A stretch of 64,000 nt of DNA. Origin: Galerina marginata. Lineage: Eukaryota; Basidiomycota; Agaricomycetes; Agaricales; Galerinaceae. Shown here piece after piece: positions 10,936-22,629 of this stretch; positions within the stretch are counted from its first letter, which is position 1, and each line of letters begins with the position of its first letter. A model generated the notes under the pieces. The model searched no databases. It worked only from the letters and a program-made list of their open reading frames with translations, and was not told the origin of the DNA. Location: contig JAECYW010000008.1 of NCBI GenBank assembly GCA_023014335.1, positions 1,054,001 through 1,118,000 of the forward strand. Reading direction: 5' to 3'. The translations under genes were made by a program, and so were the position numbers.

Positions 10936-11415
10936 CACATCGGCACCTTTGGTCTGGAAAGGCCCTCTCCAGACGTATCACCCACGATGTAAAATATTTA
11001 AAATATAAATGAACATATCTGAGAGTCAGCCATTTTAAATGTATCGCTATGTGGTAAATACCTCGGCATTTGAAATGCCGAGCATCGTGGAATTAAAAAT
11101 TCCAGACTGACAAACATTTCAAGGGAAAATCTCCGAGCCATGATGACCGGCATTTTAAATATAGGTGACGAAAGAAATAAAGAAAACATTTCAAATGGAA
11201 ATTTCCCTTACAAGGAGTAAAACACTTGAAGTGGCGAACAACGTGAATGAAAATTTTCCATTTCAGATGTAAAGGAGTTTTACACAAAGCCCTTCAGAAT
11301 GAGATATATTTCAAGTGAAAAGGAGCTTTCCAGAAAGCGCCCACCCATCGCCCACCCATCGCCCATCCATCGCCCACTCATTTCCCGCTCAATGTGCGCT
11401 CGTCAGCCACCCATC
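10936..11415 (+). repeat. left terminal inverted repeat of the long-TIR element
   Basis: Pairs with 13465-13931. It contains the palindromes GGTCTGGAAAGGCCCTCTCCAGAC (imperfect, 10949 on), CTCGGCATTTGAAATGCCGAG (about 11072-11092, perfect) and GGAATTAAAAATTCC. It ends in an irregular array of 11-bp units (CATCGCCCACC type) at about 11340-11385. Confidence 0.85.
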
Positions 11416-12039
11416 AGGTCGCTTTGCACGGCGGCGACGCCCGTAGCTGACCTCACATATTGACCGGGCCGGGCGATCCAACCAATTGCGTTGCGTTCCG
11501 AAACGGCATCAATCACATCAACAGAATTGATGGCTGTTGATCTTGACTCTCAACCACCATCATCGCGCCCCCCCTGCTCGCCCACTCACTCAAGACCCTC
11601 AAAGCATGTGGTAAGTTTTTTATTGCTAAAATTTACTTTGAAACTAACATTATATCTTTTGACCAGGTTTCACGACGCGAATGGAAGCTGAACGACGCGG
11701 TGCCACATCGTGAGCCCCCCCTCCAATCTGAGGGCTGTGGGCCGATGTGCGGACGGTGGAGGACGGTGGAGTAGATTAGTGGGGAGGTGGAATAGAAGAA
11801 GAGACCCAGATATGGGAGATCCGCCAGGTGAGTCACGAAACGAGTCTATGCCACTCGTTTCATTTACCTATTACCCACAGACCCATGGCTCATCAATCCA
11901 CCTCATCCAGGCCGCCTCAAACATGCCGATTCCTTCGTCGTCAACACCGATAAATACCGGCGTCCCCACTTCAACATCGATAACGGTTCGACCCCGACAC
12001 CGTACGCCGGCGCATGCGCGACGACGAGCAGCGGCACCG

Positions 12040-12073
12040 ACACCAGCAGGCCATTGCTGCGGCCTGCTGGTGT
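12040..12073. repeat. perfect 13-bp inverted repeat inside the element
   Basis: ACACCAGCAGGCC at 12040-12052 faces its exact complement at 12061-12073 across an 8-base loop. It could fold as a strong hairpin in DNA or RNA. Confidence 0.8.
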
Positions 12074-12263
12074 TGCTGGGATGTCTTCCATCGAGGCAGG
12101 GCGACCACGTCTAGCGCCTGCAGCACTCCCATGTTCCAGCCATCACCGTCGAGACGGCTGCGCGGGTGGTGGGGACGGACAGGCGGGCACCAGCAACCAG
12201 CACCAGCACCCAGTTGTGCTGGTGTTCGCGCTCGTGCTCGAGCTGCACCCTGCTCGCGGAGGA

Positions 12264-12293
12264 GACGAGACGAACAATACCGTTCGTCTCGTC
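12264..12293. repeat. perfect 12-bp inverted repeat inside the element
   Basis: GACGAGACGAAC at 12264-12275 is followed by a 6-base loop and its exact complement at 12282-12293. This is a second strong hairpin within 250 bp of the first. Confidence 0.8.
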
Positions 12294-13464
12294 GTTCCAA
12301 CCTCCGTTCAACCGCATCGTCGCCTGCGGCTCGCCCTGCCCACCATCGTTTCCTTTGGCCGCCCTGCCCACCCCGACTCATCTTGCCGCGGCCCACTATA
12401 ATTGCCGTCCATCCTTGGACGAGCTAGGACCCGCGATTTCTTGTCTGTCGCAGCCGCCACAGTCGTCGCTTTGTCAAGCAGCCACCCACCTTCCTTTGAC
12501 TACCGCCAACGCCTCTCCCTGTCGCCACACAGAGCTGAAGGACGACCACCGCTCACTAATCCCTGCCCAATCGCCCCACACCGCCTCAAGGATCGAGACC
12601 AGCTCGCAAATGGGGCTATGCGCCATGCCATTCGCTGCCCACACCCGCTCCTGCTTTCCCCACCCGCAGAGCGACATCTGCCAGCTCGTAGCTCACCTCA
12701 CACGCGGGCTATAACATGATAGATGACCCCCGCGAGGACGAGAGCGGCAGTAGCTGCAACGTCAGTGTTGGCGGCACCAGCAGCGCCGGAATGCTGATGG
12801 GAGGCTGCGACCACCGACAGCCCCCGCTGTCTACGTAGACTATGATGATGGACGAGCGAGGGCAAGGCGGCGGTGGCATGAACAGCGCCAACGTTGTTGT
12901 TGTTGTTTGCTGGGTGGCGCGGTACTGTGGCATCAGCAGTATTCGCCAGCCACATCCGCTGCGAACCAGCAAGCGGTGACAAAACCCGCTCTGTCACCAG
13001 GGTTTGCGACGACAACGCGCAGGAGGAGGGTGTGGGCAGCTCGAGGTGAATGCCAGCAGAACCCCCGTCTGCTGCCGCCGCTCGCTCGCTAACCAGCACC
13101 TTCACCTCGCTTAGCACCCTCAGCTTGCTCCCCCTCTCCCTCGCTACCCTGGAGCGACGACAACAACAACAACGGATGGCATAACCGGCTCGATTGGAAA
13201 GTACGTGCTGGGGACACGGCTTTGTCCGCCACTGCCATTCGCCGCCAACCACTGCCGCTGTTCCCCCTCTTTTCTACTAACCAGCTTTCCGCCCCCACCT
13301 GTCCTCGTTCCCCTTTGGCTGCGTATATACTTATATAGGGTAGTGTATTTTGTAGTCAAGAATAATATTCAATAAATACAGCATTTATGCGGGAACAGTG
13401 TCCACTAAGTACGAAGTGTGGACGTAGCCTACCACAGGTGCCGGCTCGGGCCCAGCTACCCGGT

Positions 13465-13931
13465 ATTCCATGTAATGGGTGGCTGACGAGCGCACGATGA
13501 GCGGGCGATGAGTGGGCGATGGGTGGGCGCTTTCTGGAAAGGAACTTTATATTTGAAATGAAATTCACTGTGAAAGGAAACTTTCCAAGATCCTTTTCAC
13601 TTAAAATGGAAATTTTTCATTCACGTTGCTCGCCACTTAAAGTGTCTGACACCTTGTAAGGGAATTTCTCATTCGAAATGTTTTCTTTATTTCCTTCGTC
13701 ACCTATATTTAAAATGCCGGTCATCGTGGCTCGGGGATTTTCCCTTGAAATGTTTGTCAGCTTGGAATTTTTATTTCCACGATGCTCGGCATTTCAAATG
13801 CCAAGGTATCTACCACATAGCGATATATTTAAAATGGTTAACGCTCATATATGTTCGTTTATATTTTAAATATTTTACATCGTGGGTGATACGTCTGGAA
13901 AGGACCTTTCCAGACCAAAGGTGCCGATGTG
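13465..13931 (-). repeat. right terminal inverted repeat of the long-TIR element
   Basis: Reverse complement of the left arm with scattered substitutions and small indels. The outer 27 or so bases match without a mismatch, and inside them GTCTGGAAAGGACCTTTCCAGAC (about 13891-13913) is a perfect palindrome, whereas the left arm's version has mismatches. The 11-bp CATCGCCCAC-type array recurs at its inner edge as the complementary strand (about 13495-13530). Confidence 0.85.
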
Positions 13932-13934
13932 TTA

Positions 13935-14469
13935 TCTCTGCAACTCAGCTCCTGAGGATCGCCTCCGAGATCGCCTGTCAACAAATTGGTATTGAATGCT
14001 ATTTTCTAAAGTAGGAAATTAGTTCCGTATCAAGCCCGATCCGTTTGCTGAATTCGTCTCCGACATCAAACCAATGCGGAAACAAGTAAACGCAGCAAAG
14101 ATAAAGGTCCTCGAAACGAGGCTACCCCCGGAAGACGCCCTGTGAAGCAGCAGAAAGGTTATCGACATCCGACTCGAAGGGGTGCAAGCAGAACCCAAGG
14201 ACAACGGGGGGTCGCAAAATGTGATAACTGGTATTAGAGGCGGTGCCTTCGTAATATCGGTTGGACATCTGAAGCTACAGTTGGTCCAACCCATTTATCG
14301 AGATGATTCAAAGGAAGGAAGCGGCAGGTACGTCTATTGCAAGGTAGTTGATAAATATAATTACACAGTAAATATGGATCCTTTCAGATTGTAAATGGGG
14401 TATAGTAAAGATTGTCGTGAATCCCTATAGATGATGAGCGATAGATAAATATATCGACGAGGTATCCTA
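13935..14469. other. intergenic between element and aspartic protease
   Basis: A short stretch at about 14030-14140 reads like coding sequence on the plus strand (KPDPFAEFVSDIKPMRKQVN), but it meets a stop soon after and has no partner exon that I could find. It may be a piece of an interrupted gene or chance. Confidence 0.3.
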
Positions 14470-16707
14470 TCAGATCCAAGTCCGCATATACATCAATGAA
14501 ACCACGAGCAATCCAGCAACCAAGGAAGTCCATTCAGGCCGAAGAGGACCAATGTGCAACGCCCCGCTATTTGTCCTCGTCATGCTTCCAGTGCCAGTAG
14601 CCTGAGGTATCCCATTCGAATCGGTCTGCGCACGCGCGGACGTCCCAGACGGGGCCGGTTCAGAAATAGCTGTAAAACAAACAACCAAAAAGGTCGCAAG
14701 AATTAATAACCAGAACGACTCGGAACACTGGAGAGAAGACACGAACCTGGGAAGTTGTTGTCAGCCTTCGCGGCGGCGGCCACAGCGGCTTTCATCCTGT
14801 CGCCTGCATCACTCGGTACGGTCGACAGGAAACCCATCTTCGGCGGGTCACGTGATGGGTACGTCAGGTTTCCGAAGTAATAGCTCGACAGCACGCTATA
14901 GAAAAGGGAGGAAGGCACATCAGGAAACCATTCTAAGCACGAGCACGAGCACGAGACATGGAGAAAAGGAACACCCACCCTTTCAAAAAAGGCGTTCCCA
15001 AACTCCAGCCAAACTGGTAGCCGCCGACCTTCGGAGGGTCCGTCGCTGCCAAGTTGGGTGCGCACGTCTGGACGTTATCCTGCAGCGCTTGCGTCGCAAA
15101 GTCCCGCGGGTCAACGGGGAACATGTTGCCTCCGATCTTGAAAGCGAGTGTGTGCGGCTGGTTGCAGGGGAACAGACCCTTGGCTCCTAGCTTGCTCGTT
15201 ATGAGAGAGACCACATCAGAGGGTCCGCGGATAAGAGAGTTTCCCTGATGGAGAATTTAATCAGCTCATCAGAGGAAGGAGGCGGAAGAGAGAATACGTA
15301 CTGTGTCGATAAGTGCGGAGAGACCGATATTTGGAGATGATATAGTCGACTGTGGCAGCAGTTCGCCGTCCAGATATACACCTTCGACCATGACTTCCCA
15401 AGTTATAGGATACACCTGCAAAGCAAACAGTCAGAAAAAACTGACAAACTATCCAAAGACTCGCAAAAGGAGAAAGAGAAATAGACACCTACCTCAGCTG
15501 GAGAATTAGGCGGTGCCGGCAAACCGCCTTCCACAGAGGTGTACAGCCGCAAAGGCACCCAGGTCATCTTATCGCTCGTAATCCCGTCCGGCAGCTCGCC
15601 AATGCTCAGCTGGCCTAAAAGCCCGCCAACGTCGATCGTATCCCGCTGCAGAGTCACGCTGAACATGGGCTGCGAGAGCCCGCTGGTAGCCGCGAGCCGA
15701 GGCAGGAACGGGCCCATCGTGCTCCAGGACGCGAACGCGGCGTACAGGATGCTCGAGGTCGTTTGGCGCGCTACGGGGCCGGATGTTGGGCCGCCCATCA
15801 GGCCTGGGACGGTCGGGAATGTGGTTGTTCGGAAGTTGAGGTGAGGAAAGGGAGACCCGAATTTGGAGTGGGGTTTTGAGAGAGTGGTTTCTTCGTCCCG
15901 CTTTTTGCCAAAGTTGTTTTTTGGTGTTTCGGCGACGAATAGGTTATTCCAGATAACACTGCACGATTTCACGTTAGAGTCAGGACTGTAAGAATACACG
16001 GAGAGAATGAAATGTGCGCACCTGTTGATGGGAAATCCGAGGCCAAAGATGCCCGCCGCCCCTGTCTCGAGCACGCTCGTGTTCGTTCTGTTCATGGAGC
16101 CAAAATATTGACTCTGTAATGATATGCCAGCTAGGGACACAGTGTCGTCGCCAATGGTACCGTCGGCGTAGGTGCCTGTCCTAGAATCGCCGTAGAGCAG
16201 CGAGACGTCTACTCCGGAATATTTAAAGCTCGCTTGTGGGTAAACGGGTACCCCGCCAGTGCAACCTTGTGTGCAGGCGTCCGACAGGACCCATAAGTCG
16301 GAGGAACCAGAGTCTTAAAGAAGGAGAGAGATATTGAATAAAAGGATGGGTATGACGCCTCAGAACAAATTGCTCACCGAGAATAAGACTTGTCGTAATC
16401 CCGCCAATAGTCATCAGAACGGTGTACGAGCTGCACGGCAGTAAAGTCAGCCCAACAACGCCAAAAACGCATTTACGCATTGCACCCACACATCGACGAA
16501 GTCGCCCAACCCAATCGCAGACGAAGCCACCCTCCGCTCCAAATTCGTCGACGTCCGCTTCACGATAGGCAGGTGTACACCACCCGCGGTGCGTTTCGTA
16601 TATCGTCTCGCCATGTCGTCAAGACTCAGCTCCTGCTCCGGGACAGCCCCAATTACCGATGCTGAGGCCCGCAAGGCGAGGAGACTGAGGAGGAGAAACC
16701 AACGCAT
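14470..16707 (-). CDS. A1-family aspartic protease, secreted and probably GPI-anchored
   Basis: Eight exons (16707-16490, 16430-16378, 16313-16022, 15958-15493, 15415-15302, 15244-14979, 14895-14747, 14669-14470) join in consistent phase to give 585 aa. The protein has a signal peptide (MRWFLLLSLLALRASAS), a propeptide with a Kex2-like KR, and the first catalytic loop DSGSSDLWV at about residue 91 (Ser replacing the more usual Thr). The flap region is LLYGDSRTGTYADG, GIFGLGFP follows, and the second catalytic loop DTGNS is near residue 380. LGTPFLKGVLSSYYFGNLT is the usual C-lobe strand. A Ser/Thr-rich linker leads to a hydrophobic tail (SLVAGLLVVSLMYMRTW), typical of a GPI signal. A basic, Lys/Arg-rich loop at about residues 200-230 is longer than in pepsin. 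It cleaves peptide bonds at acid pH at the cell surface; the substrate is unknown. Confidence 0.92.
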
Positions 16708-17314
16708 CCCTCCTTCGGCTGTCGTCGTTCAAACCAGGGAAAAGGCGGGTTGTACGTGTCGCTAGTATGTTGTTGGTATTGGTAGCCCGCTAACCATGAA
16801 CCCCTTCGCAGTCCTGTGGCTCAACCGGCTAGTGGGGAGGGAAGCGGGTTAACGACGGGTTGAAAGAAGAACAAGAGAGGGCAGCTACCAAGACACGGCA
16901 CGGAAGACGCTGCGGCTTGGGCGTGGCGTGTAAGGCGATTGCCAATTGGCCAGAGGGGCGGCCTTGTCGTTGGTGGTGTGCCTCTCGCCAAGCCCTCTGT
17001 TGATATAATTCCGGTTGGACGATTTGGGACCCTTTGTATCTGATCGGATCCATGCATCGTGTGAATACGAATAAATTGGGATTTCCCTCGTTTGCATGTT
17101 TCTAAAGGTTTTTCAGACGAGCGTTTTGCTTTTTTCTGTTAGGGTAATGGGTAGGGAGTCTCGAGATTATCAGAGTTAGAGAGGATGAAAAAAAATGGGA
17201 ATGCATGCAGGTCGGCGGGTGTGGCGCGGCTGTCCAAGCCAAGCCGAAATTGGGCTAAGAGAATGGCAGGAACGTTTTCCGGTTAGCAGTAAGCGCTAAG
17301 CGCTAGTAGTAAGC

Positions 17315-17362
17315 TTGTATTACGATGGCTCGCAGTCGCAGGCAGAAAGAGGCAAAAAGATA
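17315..17362 (+). repeat. 48-bp sequence, copy 1 (probable donor)
   Basis: Identical to 19761-19808. The block begins TTGTATTACGATGGCTCGCA and ends GGCAAAAAGATA. Flanks differ on both sides beyond the repeat. Confidence 0.9.
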
Positions 17363-19739
17363 CTTGGTTTGTGCGCCAATGCAAGCATGGCATGTACGAG
17401 TCTTTCTCTACAAGTTTGTCCTTACTACTTGCTATGACATCACTGGTCGTGCGGGGCAACGCTGTGCATGGAATATACTCGACCCCTTTTTTTGGTGCTG
17501 CAGACAGCTTAAGTTCCCTCTAAGAGTACTCAGGTGCTAATCAAAGACTTTTAGACCTATGATATCAATGTAGAACTTATTGTACATAGCCAGCACATGA
17601 ATTAGTATTTCAATTGCACAGAGAAACCCGATGATTTTCATGTTTTCAGTTGTGTTTGCGAGTGCCATTTTATTTCTAGCGGGAACAAAGCTTGTTTCAT
17701 ATCATTACAGCTCACTCTCTTCCCATACCGAGGAGCTATCCCTCATGATATTGATGTCGTTGGATCCCTACAAGCTGTGAGCAAGTTTAATTGAAGAGGA
17801 AAGCAACAATAAACTTGCCTAAAGCTCATTGGGAACCTTGATATCAGATCCTGCAGGTCGCTCAGCAACGACCTGAAGTCCATACTCTCCTCCCGCGGCT
17901 CGAGCTGCAGCTGCCGAACTAATGAACGAAGGGAACGGTAATGACAGGCAGAGGCGACCGCGACGGCTACAGGAAGTAGTCAAGATCACAGGTCGGCGGG
18001 CAGTGCTGTGAGCAGGAGCAGGAGCAGGAGGGGTAGTGTTAATAAGGAGGCAGAGGCAGGCAGGCAGCTCGTTTCTGGTGAGTTGCTTCGCCTCCGTTCT
18101 TGGCTGTTTCAATTGAGATTCGCATAGCGACGATGCGACAATCGCTTGACAATCGCAAGACATGAGTTGGGCGACGGGGAGTGGGCGGCAGGTGATGGTG
18201 GGGTACTGGCTGTTGACGTTGAGACGTCGAAATCACGAGCTTGAGGTGCTGGAAAGAAGGTAAGTAATGATTTGACGACAAATCGAAGGGTTACTCACTT
18301 GGGTATCACGAAAGGCTCCCTAATGGTCGTTTGATTCGACACATGCGACTGCGGAGCGTTGAGGGTCTGTGGTTTGGATGCCTAGTCGGGATGCGAAGGG
18401 AGAAGGTGCGTCATTGTGGTCTCATCAGATCGTCTGAAGGCATTCCAATTGGTGGTTTACAATCCTAGTTACGAGGTTAAGTGAGTTTTCGAGCTTTAAA
18501 CAAATTATTACTTACCTATGGCAGCGGCGCCCTCGACGAAGAAGTTTGCATCCATCAAGTCGATATCACGCCGAGGAACACAAAACGAGCGAGGCTGGGG
18601 CGGACATACGAAGGGATGGAGGTGATTCGTCGAGTTCGGGTTGTTGGACAAGGTTGCGGAGGACATTGAGGGTAGAGTTTCCTAATTCGAGTAACGTGCC
18701 TAGTGAAGCAGGTTCACCTAACACAACTTTTGAATGCAAAAAATTATCATGAGTGTCGGTTATAACTCATACAAATAAAAGACTTACTGGGACAATCAAA
18801 GCCTCGCTGGTAGGCCAATCTTCAACCTCACGGAAAAGCACAGATTCGGCGCGGCTGATGGTGACCAGCGTCCCAACTAGGCTGGCAGATATCTGGAAGA
18901 GATGGTGGATCAAGTGCATTACAAACGATGGAGCCGTGTCATGTGCGTCAACATTGGAGGTAGAGGCGATGCAGCGGCATCGTAACGTTAGCAGTCGAAG
19001 GGGCAATTGTGGGGCTGCAGAGAAGGCAGCGGCAGCGTGATTTTACTTGCTTCAGCGTTGTAGGCAGTGGTGGAGGGCAGAAGCGGAGGGGCAGTAGTTG
19101 GCGCTGCATCATCCACGTTGACGCCGCCAAGGTGATGGATCTGGTGTGGCAGCGTCGACGAGGTGGCGCGGTTTTGACCATATATCCATGGTGGCTAAAG
19201 AGGTGTACGCGGGTTCTCTGTAAATGGCGACACCTGGTGCGAGTTTTCATGCGACGGCCGTCGCATTGAACGATGGCGGATGGGGTTGCCCACCATCCGG
19301 CTGTCCTTACTGTGATGTGGCGGCAATCATGGCGTGTGATGGGGGTGACGGCGTACTGACGGGCGCTGTGTTGGGGTGAGCTAGGCTGAGCTGCACAGCA
19401 ATGGTCGGTTTTTACAACGTACCTGGTGTATTCCCTTTACCCAAGATCCTTCGTCGACTTCAAAATCCGGCCCACATACCTCATTGGAGGGGAGGGGCAC
19501 TCTGAACGGTCCTTGTCATTGTTTTGGGGCATGTTATATGAGGCTGGTGAGAAGACGGCAGACGGACAGTGGATGGAGCTGGAGAGACGAAGGGTGGGAG
19601 GTGGTTGAAACCGACGACGACGGAAATAGAAGGTGCGGAAATAAAACTGCAGCGGGCCGGCGGGCCGGCTCGTATAGCGTGACAAAAATCCTGGTGGGAC
19701 CCAAGGATAAAAGAACGAGCCCTATAAATAGGACTCGTA

Positions 19740-19831
19740 ATCAGAATGGACTAGAACGGATTGTATTACGATGGCTCGCAGTCGCAGGCAGAAAGAGGCA
19801 AAAAGATATCAGAATGGACTAGAACGGATTG
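19740..19831 (+). repeat. 24-bp direct repeat flanking the inserted 44-46 bp
   Basis: Left copy 19740-19763, right copy 19808-19831, identical over 24 bases (core AGAATGGACTAGAACGGATT). Without the insertion the site would contain this sequence once. Confidence 0.9.
19761..19808 (+). repeat. 48-bp sequence, copy 2, inside a 24-bp target-like duplication
   Basis: An exact copy of 17315-17362. It sits between two perfect 24-bp direct repeats (19740-19763 and 19808-19831), with the ends overlapping by microhomology (TTG and A). The arrangement is that of a short insertion with duplication of its target. Confidence 0.9.
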
Positions 19832-21688
19832 ACTTTGGTTTTGACAACCATCAGTCATGCATGATGCGACTGACATTTTTTGTCAACTATAAAGGTCTAT
19901 CAGATTGATACCTACTACCAAATAAAATTGAGCCCAGCCGTTCTGGTGGCGCAGAAGAAAAAAACATATCCCACAGATAACCACCTAATCAATCCTGGTC
20001 CAGCTAACGTCCCACCCGACCATAGGACGGAAAACGCTTCAATAGCTTCTCTGATGAAAATACTAGATTTGTGCTTGATTAAATAAGTAAATATAGTGCA
20101 CACACCGTACTCCTCCAAAGCTACAATCGTTCCCAAGTCGACTCCGGAAATCAGCCTTGGTAGATTCCAGGAAGATACTGCAATATATTGATCTGCATGC
20201 CGACGATCAGAATCATACAACGCGTTGCAATCCATGATCAAGCAGAGGAGATTGGAGAATAGCTTGAAAAGCACCGTCGAGGCCGAACGAAATACTCATC
20301 ATGATCCCTAAGCCTGCTTGTTTCGCCTTGCGAAGATGTCGTTCACCCGCTCGAGAACAAAAGGCTCACGTCAGATGGTGCGGTGTGCTTGAGCCAATGA
20401 TCGTTGGGCCGGAAGTTGATGAGTCCAGTACCTGAGTTTTATACTCAGCGGAAGATCGACGTTGGGAGCATACACACGCACAAATATGTCGGGCTTTCGT
20501 CCCATGAGCCATTGAGATTGATATCCAGTGTAATGGCGCATCCCAAGGCTCAAAAAAAGACTGAGCTACATGCCGTCGGAGGTGCGGAAGTAAAGCCGTC
20601 TCACCAGCCGTGGTCCAGTCAAGACCCCGGCCGATTCAACCACCAACTAACCGATGGACAGAAAACCCCTTGAGAGACGTGGTATCCTTTTCTGACGTCG
20701 GTATTAGGTTTAGTTTGTGACTGAGGATAGGCGTACAGAGGCGCACGCACCGTGTGCTAGTGAGGCTAGTCCAAAGATAATAGGTTGTCCAAGAGTGGAC
20801 CAAGGTCTTGTTAGATTCGAAGACATCGAATGTTGCACCCCAGGACCATGATCGTGAAGAATTTCCATTGGTTCTTTGGTCTGACACTGAGCACTGTGAG
20901 CAGAGATCACCTTTTCGTGGTCTGATCGTCCAAAATACTGGTTAGCCAGCAGGTGTCCTGAGTCTTGATCATGGTAGATGAACCTGAGCTTCTTGATGTT
21001 TGCAGGCATCAAGCAGATGGAAACGCGTATGCTAATATCCACGTTCGATTTGTGTGCAGTACGATCGACGCCGATACCTGTGAGTTGGTCTTCAGCAGAG
21101 GGTGATACAATCCTGGAAAGCTTAGCACCAAGCATCCAAGGGACCACTGGCAGAAGTTCTAGGTCATTTACAATGACTTCCTGGAACAGAGCAAGTGGGT
21201 ATGCGTAGTGGGTCCACTCCAGGTGTCGTACATAGCCGCAGAGAGCGAAGGAGAGCTCAGAAACGACCGCCCGAGTTTCTGGAGAAAAAGAAAGTCTGTC
21301 TAGACAAGCATATTCGATATGCGAGTTATTGTCTCAAGCGTAAGACTGTCGTGCTTGAGGACTATGTACAAGAGAATCCGATCGCTTGACTGTTCACGAC
21401 ATTGACTTGGAGAATGCCCGTTCAGCGTCGGCGAAGAGCCTGAACTGTAGGGCGTTTTCATCGTGTCTTGTTGGTGTTGAGACCATTGAGTGCTCTGCAC
21501 TTTTTTCACCTGGGAAGCCTATGAGAACTGCAATATACTTATACGACACGGATACATAGCAGACGTACTGTTCGTCAACGTTCCCAGTAAAAATCGGTTC
21601 TGTTCAAGGGGCACAACCGTGCAGAGCCGAGCCAAGCCAATCCGCTTCCATCCGTTAGATTAGATTAGATCTAGATCAAGGCAGACAG

Positions 21689-21698
21689 TATATAAATA
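21689..21698 (+). promoter_or_regulatory. TATA-like box without a recognised gene
   Basis: TATATAAATA is followed within about 30 bases by a pyrimidine-rich tract with repeated CTCAACT, as in fungal core promoters. The next plus-strand gene starts 930 bp downstream, so this may drive a long leader, a non-coding transcript or nothing. Confidence 0.3.
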
Positions 21699-22112
21699 GA
21701 ACTCAACTCTTTGTCGTCGATGAGCTCAACTTTCCTCAACTCTCTTCAACTCACCCCAAAACTTTCTCATTGGGGAATTTCTTTTACTTATGATTGTGTC
21801 CTTCGCCCTCTTTTCGTCATATAACCCCCCCTGACCCAACTTCGAATTCGCCTCTCTATTCCGTCGTTTCCCCTCTCTTCCCTACTGCCATCATCCCTCC
21901 ATAAACCCTTGGGTGTGATATAGTGAACTCAGCACGACTGACAACCTCACTATCACGACTGCCGCCAAAACTGTTCCTCAAGCGTCGCGAAGTGAGATGC
22001 TTTTTCTTCAAAGAGGTCGGGCGGTAATTGACAATTTAGGCTGTGGTGTGGCTCTGTTCAAGTTCTCTTCGACTTCCCTAACACAATATTCGTGATAGAC
22101 TTTGCACAAGTT

Positions 22113-22335
22113 GCTCAAACGATCTAAGTCCCAAGCAAGGTGCGCATTCCATTATTTCCATGTAAATTTCCTGACTTCCCCGCATATAGTCATCTTAAAA
22201 CAACTTTTTGGCCAGTTGATAGCCGGTCTACCAGTCGCTCAAACGATCTAAGCCCCAAGCAAGGTGCGCATTCCATTATTTCCATGTAAAATATCCTGAC
22301 ATCCCCGCATATAGTCATCTCAAAACAACACTTTG
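22113..22335 (+). repeat. near-tandem repeat of about 98 bp, two copies
   Basis: Copy 1 at 22113-22210 and copy 2 at 22237-22335 share GCTCAAACGATCTAAG, CCCAAGCAAGGTGCGCATTC, CATTATTTCCATGTAAA and CCCCGCATATAGTCATCT, with a few substitutions and one or two indels. They lie upstream of the TMEM184-like gene and could be duplicated promoter or leader sequence. Confidence 0.85.
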
Positions 22336-22629
22336 CCCCCAAACATCGTCGTTTGGATACCTCACTGTCATTCTTATGGTAATCCCCTCCTTTCATGCAC
22401 AAAAATTATACTGACCTTCAAGTTGCTAGTTGAGCGAGGCGGCGCATGTGGTTGAAGAAAAGGAGTTGATCGGCTCCGGAGCCGTCACGGTCTGTTTATA
22501 GCAATCATCATCATCAACACAGACCCTAACCTCTTTTGCTTGGCACTTGCCCTCACTTGCCCTCCTCTTCCTCCTCTCCACAAGACAAAGCACACCCAAA
22601 AGCGAACCAAAACAAAAGAGCGGGACAAC

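Larger units (their letters stand above)
10936..13931. mobile_element. non-autonomous DNA element with very long terminal inverted repeats
   Basis: The ends read CACATCGGCACCTTTGGTCT inward from 10936 and, as reverse complement, from 13931. They are flanked by TTA on both sides (10933-10935 and 13932-13934), as expected for a 3-bp target duplication. The inverted arms extend roughly 470-480 bp inward with scattered mismatches. The arms are AT-rich and full of short palindromes. The 2-kb interior is GC-rich, with no DDE transposase recognised and no convincing gene. A 3-bp TTA/TAA duplication fits PIF/Harbinger or CACTA-type transposons; the CACA terminus leans slightly to CACTA, but the superfamily is open. 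Most probably it was mobilised in trans. Confidence 0.85.
16708..22106. other. gene-poor interval of 5.4 kb
   Basis: No gene is supported. Minus-strand frames at 19915-20274 and 20371-21200 are moderately long and read like protein in places (MRHYTGYQSQWLMGRKPD; IVSPSAEDQLTGIGVDRT), but no family was recognised and stops separate them; they may be remnants. The interval contains the 48-bp dispersed repeat and the local duplication described separately. It also has TATAAATA motifs at about 19723 and 21689 with no recognised gene downstream. Confidence 0.35.

Noticed and set aside
11710..13298. Several 100-180-codon frames on both strands inside the long-TIR element
   Set aside because: All are low-complexity Ser/Pro/Arg/Thr products of GC-rich sequence, overlapping one another on both strands, with no transposase motif.
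14937..14957. GAGCAC hexamer run as a functional repeat
   Set aside because: It is a short microsatellite of about three units inside intron 6 of the aspartic protease; no sign of function.
21655..21675. TTAGAT repeats as telomere-like sequence
   Set aside because: Only three units, not the TTAGGG motif, and inside ordinary intergenic sequence.
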